From Celerinatantimonas yamalensis (lineage in GTDB: Bacteria > Pseudomonadota > Gammaproteobacteria > Enterobacterales > Celerinatantimonadaceae): 64,000 nucleotides of DNA. The notes under the pieces were generated by a model. The model saw only the letters and a program-made list of their open reading frames with translations. It made no database searches and had not been told where the DNA came from. This document shows positions 19,471 to 27,938 of the stretch, piece after piece. The position numbers and the translations under genes are program-made. Numbering within the stretch: position 1 is the first letter of the stretch; every line of letters starts with the position of its first letter. The DNA is taken from contig NZ_JBEQCT010000002.1 in NCBI RefSeq assembly GCF_046054155.1, positions 186,001 through 250,000 on the forward strand, read 5' to 3'.

Positions 19471-20409
19471 TCACAAAATTTGGGAATTATCTACATTTAT
19501 AACGATTAGCTTTCTTTTGTGTGTATGTGCTGAATCAATCACTATCTTTTTTTCATTACCACTTGGCCTTGGATGTAAATCACATCTATAACCGCTGTCA
19601 TTATATACGGAAGCGAACTTCCCTATAAACTCAAAGGTATCTTTTTTAGTATCAAAAATCATAAGATGTCTATAATTCTCACTGTCTTGATAAGTATCAT
19701 TCAACAACCTTCTTTTATCATTGAGCCAGCTTTGATGACCATTCCCAAATAAAGTATTGTTTCCAATGACCTTAAAATCATTAGTTCTATCATTATATAC
19801 AAGAAGCTTTGACTGATTGGATATCTTTGATTTTACTTTATCAGACAATAATAATTTAATAGATTTATATAATGGCTTGATAATTATTTTTAAAAGTTCA
19901 ATACTTTTTATCATATTTGAAGATTTTCCAATAAAATCTTAATTGTTGTATGGCAAACATGTCCAAATTGACAGTCTTTTATTATCTAGCTAATAATGAT
20001 GAGAATAAAATCTGACATCTGGATACATAAATAAATTCTCACCATTTTGACTATTTTCTGTATAAACTCTTGAATGATCTACACCACCTGTAGACCATCT
20101 ATGAAAAAACATAAACCGATCACCACTGGTGTTATACATAATATGCTCAAGCTAGTTATTAGATGTATCAAATTCAATTAGCTTATTATTATTTACTATA
20201 TCTGTGATTTTTATCATCAGGTGTCTATCCCCTGTTTCTAGATCAATCTTATATACCCCATCATCTTTATAATAAGGCACATCCCACTCTTTATTTTTAT
20301 AATTATACCCAGGACGACACCAATAATTTTTTCATAACTTATTTGGATGTTTTATTGAATAATTATTTCTTATATTCATCAAAAATAAGATGAGACAAAT
20401 AAACTTCAT
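19471..20409 (-). pseudogene. decayed beta-propeller-like (TolB/oligogalacturonate-lyase-like) gene with four in-frame stops
   Basis: One continuous minus-strand frame from an ATG at 20407-20409 to the stop at 19471 can be read with only nonsense changes: TGA at 20332-20334 and three further stops at about 20151, 19990 and 19940. Between them the protein is coherent, for example KNYWCRPGYNYKNKEWDVPY, GDRFMFFHRWSTGGVDHSR and, after the last stop, GYRCDLHPRPSGNEKKIVID followed by SAHTHKRKLIVINV. The last segments have the repeat spacing of WD40/TolB-like blades seen in oligogalacturonate-lyase-like proteins. The intact 3' piece (19471-19914, 147 codons) should not be annotated as a separate gene. 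Function of the family in polysaccharide loci is not known to me. Confidence 0.8.
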
Positions 20410-20481
20410 ATGAAAAAATATAATTCGTGAAGTTTATTTTTTATCCTTCTTACAATACACTTTTTGACATTTAACTTTACT

Positions 20482-21327
20482 TTATTTTTCTTTAATATAT
20501 TCATCAAATGATAAATTATTTATTTTTAATATTCCACTTTTTGTTAAATTATTCAGTTTAATTTCATTTTTACTACAATATTCAAATAAATGATGCCATT
20601 TTCTAAGAGAATTAGACATTGAATTAAGTGATCTTATTATTGTTTGAAAACTCATCGTTAGATCTTCTGGGTTATGTCCATATGAATGAGAATCTGTTCT
20701 GCCCAATAAGCTATAACACAAACCATTTCCATCGACACCCATAATATTTATTACATCACATCCCATGTAAATAGCCGCTGTAATACCATGTTCTACGACA
20801 GCATTACTATAAGTTCTTTTTGTTAAATCGATTCTTTTATTAAAAAACATGGGGGTTATAGTCAAACTTCCATCTATCCAATAAATATTATATTTTTCTT
20901 TGTATGGTTTTAAAATATCTAAGTTATACCAACCACTATTTAACAAAAAAGTCACATCTGGATTTTTCTTAGCTATCTCATCTAAAAATGAAATGGACCA
21001 TTCCCCGGTGACTAATTTAGGATCTACAATCACATGATACTTAGGTTTTATGATTTCATATCGGGAATCTAAAAAGGCGCGATTGACCATAAAAACTATC
21101 TCATCCTTTAGGAGAGTTAAGTCTTGTTTATTTATTGATGGACCATTTCCTATGACAAAACATCTTTTGTTTTTATGATTATCTTTTAGATCTATATTTT
21201 TTTTTAGCTGCTTGTGCTTACCTTTAAATACCCTGTCGTAAATAAATTTTATGCACCGCAATTTATTTATTATTTCAAAATAAATATCATCTATTTTTTC
21301 CTTGGTATTTCTTTCATAAATACACAC
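20482..21327 (-). CDS. GNGPS-motif Rossmann protein, possible glycosyltransferase (DUF115-like)
   Basis: 281 residues starting at GTG. After a charged N-terminal 55 residues comes KRCFVIGNGPSINKQDL, then FMVNRAFLD, PKYHVIVDPKL and, near residue 215, INIMGVDGNGLCYS. The GNGPS loop and later GxDG are shared by DUF115/motility-accessory-factor-like proteins and resemble the nucleotide loop of GT42 sialyltransferases. Its position directly after a CMP-sugar-acid cassette makes it a candidate for the transferase that uses that CMP-activated sugar. This is inference; no transferase activity can be read from the sequence. Confidence 0.6.
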   Translation of the reverse strand: MCIYERNTKEKIDDIYFEIINKLRCIKFIYDRVFKGKHKQLKKNIDLKDNHKNKRCFVIGNGPSINKQDLTLLKDEIVFMVNRAFLDSRYEIIKPKYHVIVDPKLVTGEWSISFLDEIAKKNPDVTFLLNSGWYNLDILKPYKEKYNIYWIDGSLTITPMFFNKRIDLTKRTYSNAVVEHGITAAIYMGCDVINIMGVDGNGLCYSLLGRTDSHSYGHNPEDLTMSFQTIIRSLNSMSNSLRKWHHLFEYCSKNEIKLNNLTKSGILKINNLSFDEYIKEK

Positions 21328-21380
21328 ATTTATTACCTTATTTTTAATAAGTCATAACGTAAAAAACATATTCATTACGT

Positions 21381-22052
21381 TTAACACAAATGTTCAAAAA
21401 AATCTTTTATACTCCTATAGTTTAATGCTCTTATTTCTTTAGCCCAAGATCGATAGTTCTTCATCTCTGTCCATTGTGTTAAGAAAATGAAATCTAGATC
21501 TGCTGCTTGAGCTGATTGGTAGTCATATAGGCTATCACCTATATATAGGGCAGATTGGATGATATTGCCGCTTTCAATTTCTCGCGTTAGAATAGTTTCC
21601 TTGGTGTCAGGACTGCCGAAAATCCCACCGTCGAAGTAATGGTCTAGACTACGGACTTTAAAGAGTTCGCGCAATTCTTGCTGGTCACCACCTGAGACAA
21701 TGAGCCAGTTGGAGTGTTGAGTTTTCTCTCGTAATTCTTCTAAGCCATCTGCCACTTCGCAGTTCATCAAAGCATTTTTTACTTCGCACGCAAAGTTATC
21801 CAACAATTGTATTAACTCATTTTGGTTAATAGGCTTTTTTAAGATATCTGTAAAGAGATATTTAAATTTGGCATAGCGTGAGATACCACCGTTTTGTACA
21901 TGATAATCTTTTAGTGCTTTCGCTGGTTCATGGCCATACACTTTTGCAACATCGTAAAAAGATTGAGTCTTTACTTTATTAGAGTTAAAAACCACACCAT
22001 CACAGTCAAATACGATGGTTTTATAATCTGCTATATTTTTTTTTATCATCAT
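21381..22052 (-). CDS. HAD family phosphatase (subfamily I)
   Basis: 223 residues. Motif I is IVFDCDGVVFNSN (nucleophile first Asp), motif II is LIVSGG, motif III/IV include the Lys of SPDTKETI and IGDSLYDYQSA. The cap insertion lies between residues about 25 and 95, as in phosphoglycolate-phosphatase-like enzymes. It overlaps the cytidylyltransferase gene by ATGA. In sialic-acid-like and Kdo pathways a HAD enzyme removes the phosphate from the keto-acid 9- or 8-phosphate before CMP activation, and the same role is likely here. Confidence 0.85.
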   Translation of the reverse strand: MMIKKNIADYKTIVFDCDGVVFNSNKVKTQSFYDVAKVYGHEPAKALKDYHVQNGGISRYAKFKYLFTDILKKPINQNELIQLLDNFACEVKNALMNCEVADGLEELREKTQHSNWLIVSGGDQQELRELFKVRSLDHYFDGGIFGSPDTKETILTREIESGNIIQSALYIGDSLYDYQSAQAADLDFIFLTQWTEMKNYRSWAKEIRALNYRSIKDFFEHLC

Positions 22053-22738
22053 AAAGATACTAAACCTGATCGTATAATAGCTTGAGCAATATTAAAATCA
22101 TCTTGCCAGTCGATATCAAAGCCTTGAATTTTATCTAATGGATACAAATAAGGAATTCTTCCAATTCGATCATTTAAAGATTGATAAATTTTTGCATTAG
22201 TAAGAAATACTGCGCTATTAATTTCATAAATTGGTTCAATCGTTTGTGTTCTTGGCCACTTTTCTATTGATCTATCATAGTTTATTGGATTTCTTTTATT
22301 CCAAAAAAAACCATGCATTAAATTGGTGGTCATAAGCGAATCATAACCATTTTTCTGTTCAGAAAAATATTTTTCAATAATTTGATCATAAACATCAGCT
22401 GTTAAAAAAGGCGATGTAACATGCGTCCATAAAATATCTCCTTCTTTTATTAGATCTAGGGCGTGTGCAACAAGATCATCAGTACTTGTTTGACTTGATG
22501 AAAGTTCTTCGAGGCGTTTGTGTAATATAATTTTTTGATTATTTAAACTCTTAGCATAATCAAGAATTTCATCATCGTTAGTAGTCAAATAGATAATATC
22601 TATATACTTTGAATTAATTAGTTGCTTTAATTTAATTTCAATAAGACCATTTTTGAACCCCCCGAATGACTTAATATTTTTCTGGGGAACCCGTTCACTA
22701 CCTTTCCTGCAAGGTAAAAAAACATTAACTTTTTTCAT
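22049..22738 (-). CDS. CMP-sugar-acid (acylneuraminate-type) cytidylyltransferase
   Basis: Activates a 2-keto sugar acid with CTP to a CMP-sugar. I place the start at 22738 (MKKVNVFLPCRKGSERVPQK, 229 residues); an upstream in-frame start at 22759 would overlap the aldolase gene. The signature RKGSERVPQKNIK is the CTP-binding loop of NeuA/PseF/KdsB-like enzymes, and IQGFDIDWQDDF near the C-terminus is the metal-binding aspartate region. It lies between an aldolase and a HAD phosphatase. There is no NeuB-, KdsA- or PseI-like synthase in the window, so the substrate is not ordinary sialic acid made here. Confidence 0.88.
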   Translation of the reverse strand: MKKVNVFLPCRKGSERVPQKNIKSFGGFKNGLIEIKLKQLINSKYIDIIYLTTNDDEILDYAKSLNNQKIILHKRLEELSSSQTSTDDLVAHALDLIKEGDILWTHVTSPFLTADVYDQIIEKYFSEQKNGYDSLMTTNLMHGFFWNKRNPINYDRSIEKWPRTQTIEPIYEINSAVFLTNAKIYQSLNDRIGRIPYLYPLDKIQGFDIDWQDDFNIAQAIIRSGLVSL

Positions 22739-22742
22739 AGCT

Positions 22743-24359
22743 TTATTTCTGCATACCAAATAAACTTTGTTTTTTCATGTGATAGCGTGTTGGTGTTAAA
22801 CTAATTAATTCAAGCGGACAATTCGACGAAAGATATTCTTTAACTATACTTTCTGACTCGTTGTTTCGCGGATCACCATCAGGATAGCCATCAAACCCAA
22901 CCAGAAAAATACGTTTTGCTTGTCCACATGTAGCAATAGCAAGACTATATGCCATTACCAAAGAAGTTGGCAATTGAGCATAATTATCGAAAAACTCAAA
23001 GCCAGTATTATTAATGGAAACACCAAAATCTAGTAATTTCTTAACACTAAGGGCTTGTTTAATTTCCTCAGGCAACATTGAAGCAGGTGTAATTAATGGC
23101 TGTTGTAAAGTAAGATGTTCCTGACAATCAGCAAGTAAACGCACAGGGTGACAGGCGGCTCGAGCATTAATAAGCTCTTCACGTAAAGCTTTTTGCGTAT
23201 TGAGTGCGATCACGTAAGGATGATACTGTTCAATAAATGCCTCTATAGCTGAGCAATATTTCACAACACCAGGCCCAGTTCCAACGATTAATACATCGCG
23301 CCCTTTTATGATGGTTTTGGGCGACCAAGTACCACGCGGTTCGCCTGAATAGAAATGACGGGCTGCTTCAAGCGTGTTTAAGCTAAATTTTTTTCCACCC
23401 TCTACTTTGAGATACTCAATCACAGCAATAATATCTTCATCACTATAGCGTGAGTCTTGGAGCATTTCTTGGATGTAAGTTGGATGAATGCCAAATTGTC
23501 CTGCCATATAATAATAAGGATTAGTACCCCAACCATATTGAACTTGTAGCGATTTAAAGCGTTTGTGAATCAATTCAAATAGCTTAGTGGGATTACCATT
23601 GAAAGGTCGATAAGGAGCTAACGCCATCGCAAGATATTCTGTTTGCGCATTTCCAGGGCCTCGCCCCATACCAGTAACGGTCGAATCCACCCAGATAACA
23701 CCATTACGAATGGCTTGTAGCGTATTGGCGACCGCTTGCCCCATATTGTCATGGGTATGAATACCCAATGCGCCTTTCCAGCCTGCTTGAAAGGCTTGAA
23801 TGATACTAGACATATCTTTCGGTGATAGACTACCCATCGAGTCAGCAAAATACAAGACATCAATTGGATAATTATTAGCCTTCCGAGCTAACGACGTCAT
23901 CTGCTCATACGAACGGTCTGCAACCTGCATTAGATTAAAGCCAACCAGATATCCCTGCTCCTTAAGCCAGTTTGCTGCCGATAAACAGGCTTCAAACTCA
24001 TGCACATGACAAGCGATACGCACTAATGACACCGGAGATTGTAATTTAGGTCCAAAAAGCTTAGACAGTGTTTCTTTTTGGTTATTAATCAACTCTGCAC
24101 CGTTAATCATGACAGCTATCTTATCACTAAGCTCTGTAGGTATCGGCAAACTGCTTAAAAACGAATCAGTACTGAAAGCAAAGCCACCTTTAAAACCTTC
24201 ATTTTTAAGACTGCGCAAACCAATTTCGACAAAGTCTACCTGTAATGCAGCCATGGCCTGTAAATATTCTGAAACTAATGCGATCGAAAAATCCCAATCA
24301 TTATAATAACCACCATCACGGAGTGTGCAGTCTAAATGGATTACTTTGTTTTTGACCAT
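22743..24359 (-). CDS. DRE-TIM (HMGL-like) pyruvate aldolase fused to a C-terminal Rossmann-like domain
   Basis: 538 residues. Residues about 1-270 form an HMGL-like barrel: IHLDCTLRDGGYYNDW has the D-x-T-L-R-D-G metal/catalytic motif, GIHTHDNMGQAVANT the His-x-His metal ligands, and GMGRGPGNAQTEY the closing glycine loop. These match 4-hydroxy-2-oxovalerate aldolases, which join pyruvate to an aldehyde. Residues about 350-538 are a separate Rossmann-like domain (VLIVGTGPGVVKYC ... IFLVGFDGYPDGD) reminiscent of the GNGPS protein encoded two genes downstream. Four bases separate it from the cytidylyltransferase gene. A role in building the carbon skeleton of a CMP-activated keto acid is likely from context but not established. 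Confidence 0.8.
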   Translation of the reverse strand: MVKNKVIHLDCTLRDGGYYNDWDFSIALVSEYLQAMAALQVDFVEIGLRSLKNEGFKGGFAFSTDSFLSSLPIPTELSDKIAVMINGAELINNQKETLSKLFGPKLQSPVSLVRIACHVHEFEACLSAANWLKEQGYLVGFNLMQVADRSYEQMTSLARKANNYPIDVLYFADSMGSLSPKDMSSIIQAFQAGWKGALGIHTHDNMGQAVANTLQAIRNGVIWVDSTVTGMGRGPGNAQTEYLAMALAPYRPFNGNPTKLFELIHKRFKSLQVQYGWGTNPYYYMAGQFGIHPTYIQEMLQDSRYSDEDIIAVIEYLKVEGGKKFSLNTLEAARHFYSGEPRGTWSPKTIIKGRDVLIVGTGPGVVKYCSAIEAFIEQYHPYVIALNTQKALREELINARAACHPVRLLADCQEHLTLQQPLITPASMLPEEIKQALSVKKLLDFGVSINNTGFEFFDNYAQLPTSLVMAYSLAIATCGQAKRIFLVGFDGYPDGDPRNNESESIVKEYLSSNCPLELISLTPTRYHMKKQSLFGMQK

Positions 24360-24536
24360 AGATCCTCTATTCCATACAAATTTATTTTAAATTTTTCTAT
24401 AACTATCGAAAAACTGTAATTATTTATTAAAAAGTTAAGTTTAGAGATTTATTCTTATTATTTTCTTGCACAAACTAAATTTAATATTTAAATTAACAAG
24501 TAACATTAAATTATAAGATATAGTTTTTATAAAAAT

Positions 24537-25673
24537 TCATTTAACATTATTATAAATTTCTAAAAGTTTCTTATTTCTATTTTCTATAGTATAGTCTTTA
24601 TAGTATTTTTCTATCGCATTTTTCGTTTGTTTTTCTAACAACTCTCTATCTTCGCTATATATACTAAAAGTATTTACAAGCCCATCTATTGTACTATCAA
24701 AAGCACCATTTTTTATATACTTCTTAACTACCTCATCAAATTCTTTTTTTGTTTTCCAAACTATGCCGTATTTTTCCACATCATATACATTAATGGGAAC
24801 ATCTATCTCCACACCATTTTCGTTATCTATAAAATCTTTTGAATGTTGTGTTCTATAAATGATAATTGGCTTTCCATAAGAAGTGCCTTCAATAGCAGTT
24901 ATTCCATCAGTTAACGTTAATGCCAAAACCACATCTGAATTTTTGTAGAGTTTGTTCTTTAATTCGCTTGATAATGGGGCCTGCTTAACTAATTTGATAC
25001 TTTCATGTAGTTTATTTTCCACCTCTTTAGGTATGTCATGACTAACTAATGTTAATGTTGCATTAGTTCTATCTAAATATCTAAAATTTTCCCATGCTTT
25101 AAGTACTATAGCCACTCCTTTTGTATGGAAATTTGAAGCGATAAATAAAAACCCTATTGATTCAGTCTTTTCCTTTTTACCAATTTTTATATTATCTTTC
25201 CACGGAAGAGGCATCACTACAGACTTATCTAAAATTTCATTATGAGGAAAATAATATTTGAAAATTTCTCTTTGACCATTTGAAATAAAAATGATTTTCT
25301 TTATTTTAGCACTTAAATACAGCTCTTTGATTTTTTCGCGTCTATTGTAGTACTCAACCGGCTCCCTAATAAATACTTCATAAGAAGCAATAATAGAAAA
25401 TGCATGATCAATTATTTCTAATATATAGTTTCTTTCTAGATCTTTTTTACTCCCCCCCATAACTAAATGTAATAGATGGGCATTTTTTCTATTAGAATAC
25501 TTTATAGGTGGATTATTTTTTAATTTATCAAAAGCGGGATGAATTAAATTGGTTTTGTATGGAAAATATATTTTATAAGGATTTGATATTTGCATCATCC
25601 TTATAATATATTCTTTGATCTTTTTAATTTTAGTGATGAATTTATTGGATTTTATATTTTGTGAAATACTCAC
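24537..25673 (-). CDS. GT-B (GT4-like) glycosyltransferase
   Basis: 378 residues. The C-terminal half has IGFLFIASNFHTKGVAIVLKAW and SDVVLALTLTDGITAIEGTSYGKPI, the donor-site pattern of GT4 enzymes with a Thr-Asp-Gly variant in place of the usual first Glu. The start overlaps the end of wzx by 32 bp; a later in-frame ATG pair near 25598 would remove the overlap, so the exact start is uncertain. A 177-bp non-coding gap follows before the aldolase gene. Sugar specificity unknown. Confidence 0.75.
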   Translation of the reverse strand: MSISQNIKSNKFITKIKKIKEYIIRMMQISNPYKIYFPYKTNLIHPAFDKLKNNPPIKYSNRKNAHLLHLVMGGSKKDLERNYILEIIDHAFSIIASYEVFIREPVEYYNRREKIKELYLSAKIKKIIFISNGQREIFKYYFPHNEILDKSVVMPLPWKDNIKIGKKEKTESIGFLFIASNFHTKGVAIVLKAWENFRYLDRTNATLTLVSHDIPKEVENKLHESIKLVKQAPLSSELKNKLYKNSDVVLALTLTDGITAIEGTSYGKPIIIYRTQHSKDFIDNENGVEIDVPINVYDVEKYGIVWKTKKEFDEVVKKYIKNGAFDSTIDGLVNTFSIYSEDRELLEKQTKNAIEKYYKDYTIENRNKKLLEIYNNVK

Positions 25674-26922
25674 CGTAATTTCCTCTTTTCCTATAAAAAT
25701 TCACCAAGTAAAAGTGCACGAAAAAAAGCATAACTGATATAAGAACAGTTGAGAGTGCAGATCCTAAAATTCCGTAGCGCTCTATAAAATAATAGTTCAT
25801 AAAGATATTAATAATTCCTGCCAATATATTAATTGGCACAACAATATGGTTCTTTTCAAAGATCTGATAAAATCCAGCTATTGTCATCCCTGCTATCTGA
25901 AAAAATGATGCAAAGACTAAGAGCCATAAAAAACCTAAAGACTTTATATATGAATGATCGATGAAATAGTTTGCCAAAATATATACTAGTCCATAAAAAC
26001 TTATACCCATTATAACAGACACCCCAAAAAAAATTAAAATAATTTTATAGGCTCTCTGAAATGATAGATCTAGATTTTTTTCCTTAAAAAAATATGGTAA
26101 CCATACATTTTGAAAAGACTGAAATACTAGCATTAAAATGCCAATAATTACCATAGCGAAACTGAAAACTCCTAGTAGAGAATTATCTAATTTTTTTTCT
26201 ATTACAAATCGATCACCAAAGTTTATAAAAAAAACCGAAAGACTCCCTACAGCCATCGGAAAGCCATTACTAATTCCTCTTTTATAAAATGCGATAGTAC
26301 TATTTTTAAATTTAAAATTATGTTTTTTTAAAAAAAAACGATAATAGAAAGCTAGAATCATTACATAACTAACTGACACTGCTAAAATTCTTAGCTCACT
26401 TTTCGGTAAAGAAACGAAATATAAAAGACACAGTGAAGATACATTAATAATAAAAAACTCAACTATACTTTTCCTCTGTATCAATTTTATATTTTCTGAT
26501 TGATATAAAAATGACATCAATATTTGATTTAAGGCAGTTAACATTGCGAGAATCAACATGCTATAAAAAACAACATCACTAATAACATGTTTTAAAAAAA
26601 GTTCTATGAAATAGCTTTTGAAGAGGATTATAAAAAATCCAAAAAAAAGAAAAGAAGTAAATAATATCAAATGAACATTCTCTACCAATGCATCTCTTGT
26701 ATATTCACTACTATGATAAAAACGATTTAATGTTGCATGTTGCCCAATACCGAAAACAAATGCCATCATTCCTACAATGGAGATAATGTAACTGTAATTG
26801 CCAAATTCTTCTTGAGACATGAGATTTAAGTAAACAGGAAGAAGTAAAAAACTAGCTCCTTTTACTATAAGATTAACACTAAAAAGTTTGATAAATCTTT
26901 GCTTTACTTCGGCAGTCTTCAA
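25642..26922 (-). CDS. wzx: O-unit flippase (Wzx, MATE/MOP superfamily)
   Basis: 426 residues with about twelve membrane segments spread evenly from residue 10 to 420, the topology of Wzx/PST flippases. The N-terminus KLFSVNLIVKGASFLLLPVYLNLMS followed by EEFGNYSYIISI is characteristic. It moves undecaprenyl-linked repeat units across the inner membrane. It overlaps the upstream epimerase gene by ATGA. Only one flippase-like gene is present, next to one wzy and one wzz, so the locus is Wzx/Wzy-dependent rather than ABC-dependent. Confidence 0.88.
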   Translation of the reverse strand: MKTAEVKQRFIKLFSVNLIVKGASFLLLPVYLNLMSQEEFGNYSYIISIVGMMAFVFGIGQHATLNRFYHSSEYTRDALVENVHLILFTSFLFFGFFIILFKSYFIELFLKHVISDVVFYSMLILAMLTALNQILMSFLYQSENIKLIQRKSIVEFFIINVSSLCLLYFVSLPKSELRILAVSVSYVMILAFYYRFFLKKHNFKFKNSTIAFYKRGISNGFPMAVGSLSVFFINFGDRFVIEKKLDNSLLGVFSFAMVIIGILMLVFQSFQNVWLPYFFKEKNLDLSFQRAYKIILIFFGVSVIMGISFYGLVYILANYFIDHSYIKSLGFLWLLVFASFFQIAGMTIAGFYQIFEKNHIVVPINILAGIINIFMNYYFIERYGILGSALSTVLISVMLFFVHFYLVNFYRKRGNYGEYFTKYKIQ

Positions 26923-27938
26923 CTTTCAGAAACCCATTCAATCATATTTTTAATGCCTATCACTTTATCTACTTTTGATGACCAACCAATCATCGATTTA
27001 GCCTTTGCACTATCAGCTACGAAGACGAGTTGATCACTTTCCCTTGGAGGAAGCTGTTTGTAGACCATTTTGATATCTAATTCTTGTTCCAAGAAATGAA
27101 ATAACTCTAACAAAGATGAGGAATTTTCGATACCACCACCAATATTAAACGATTGGCCTTTCGTTTGTTCAATGTTCTTGCTAGCCATTAAATATAAATT
27201 GACACAGTCACTAGCAAATAATAGATCTCTTACTTGTTTTCCGTTTCCTGAAATAGTAAATGGCTCATTTCCCTCACCTTTTTTAATTTCGATAGCTTTT
27301 TGAATAAACCAGCCAACCCAGCCCTGATCATAGGTAGCAAACTGACGCCCACCGAACATAGACGAGTGACGAAATACAACTGTTTTCAGCCCATAGATTC
27401 GATGAAAATCTAGCATATATTGATCTGCACACCCTTTTGAAGTGCCATATGGCGAATGAAAATCTAAATTTACTGATTCATCAAAACCATTCGGTTTTTC
27501 AATACATTGATATCGAGTTTCTGTCTCTTCATAAGTGAACTGTTCTAAGTCACCATAAACTTTGTTAGTCGATGAATAAACGATCGTGCTGTCTGGAGAA
27601 AACTGACGAACAGCATTCAGTAAGTTGAAACTTCCCATTGCATTCACTTCAAAATCCATTCGTGGATCGGCTATTGATGTTGTCATGGCAACTTGGCCGG
27701 CTAAATGAAAAATTACATCCGGTTTAATAACTTTTATTGTACGTTCAACGTCGTTGGCATTACGAATGTCGGCATGAATAAATTGAAAATCACCAATAGT
27801 TTTAAGCCATTCTAAATTTTGATAACTGCCAAGACGATATAAACTATCAAATATTACAACATCTTCACCATTAGTTAATAATCTAGATGCTATATTTGAA
27901 CCTAAAAAACCACACCCACCTGTAATTAAATATTTCAT
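26919..27938 (-). CDS. rfbE: CDP-paratose 2-epimerase (tyvelose epimerase)
   Basis: 339-residue extended SDR. Landmarks: YLITGGCGFLGSNIA (NAD site), SSTNKVYGDLEQ (catalytic Thr region), HSPYGTSKGCADQY (Tyr-x3-Lys) and FRHSSMFGGRQFATYDQGWV. The SSTNKVYG, SPYGTSKG and FGxRQ...DQGWV combination is that of RfbE-like CDP-tyvelose 2-epimerases, which invert C2 of CDP-paratose using NAD. It sits at the end of a CDP-dideoxyhexose block that would supply its substrate. Ends overlap both neighbours by ATGA. Confidence in the family is high, in the exact substrate moderate. Confidence 0.85.
   Translation of the reverse strand: MKYLITGGCGFLGSNIASRLLTNGEDVVIFDSLYRLGSYQNLEWLKTIGDFQFIHADIRNANDVERTIKVIKPDVIFHLAGQVAMTTSIADPRMDFEVNAMGSFNLLNAVRQFSPDSTIVYSSTNKVYGDLEQFTYEETETRYQCIEKPNGFDESVNLDFHSPYGTSKGCADQYMLDFHRIYGLKTVVFRHSSMFGGRQFATYDQGWVGWFIQKAIEIKKGEGNEPFTISGNGKQVRDLLFASDCVNLYLMASKNIEQTKGQSFNIGGGIENSSSLLELFHFLEQELDIKMVYKQLPPRESDQLVFVADSAKAKSMIGWSSKVDKVIGIKNMIEWVSES

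Noticed and set aside
19471..19914. Separate 147-codon gene
   Set aside because: It is in the same frame as coherent upstream protein sequence interrupted by stops, so it is the end of a pseudogene.
22049..22738. Ordinary sialic acid synthesis locus
   Set aside because: No NeuB or NeuC homologue in the window; only the cytidylyltransferase resembles the sialic acid pathway.
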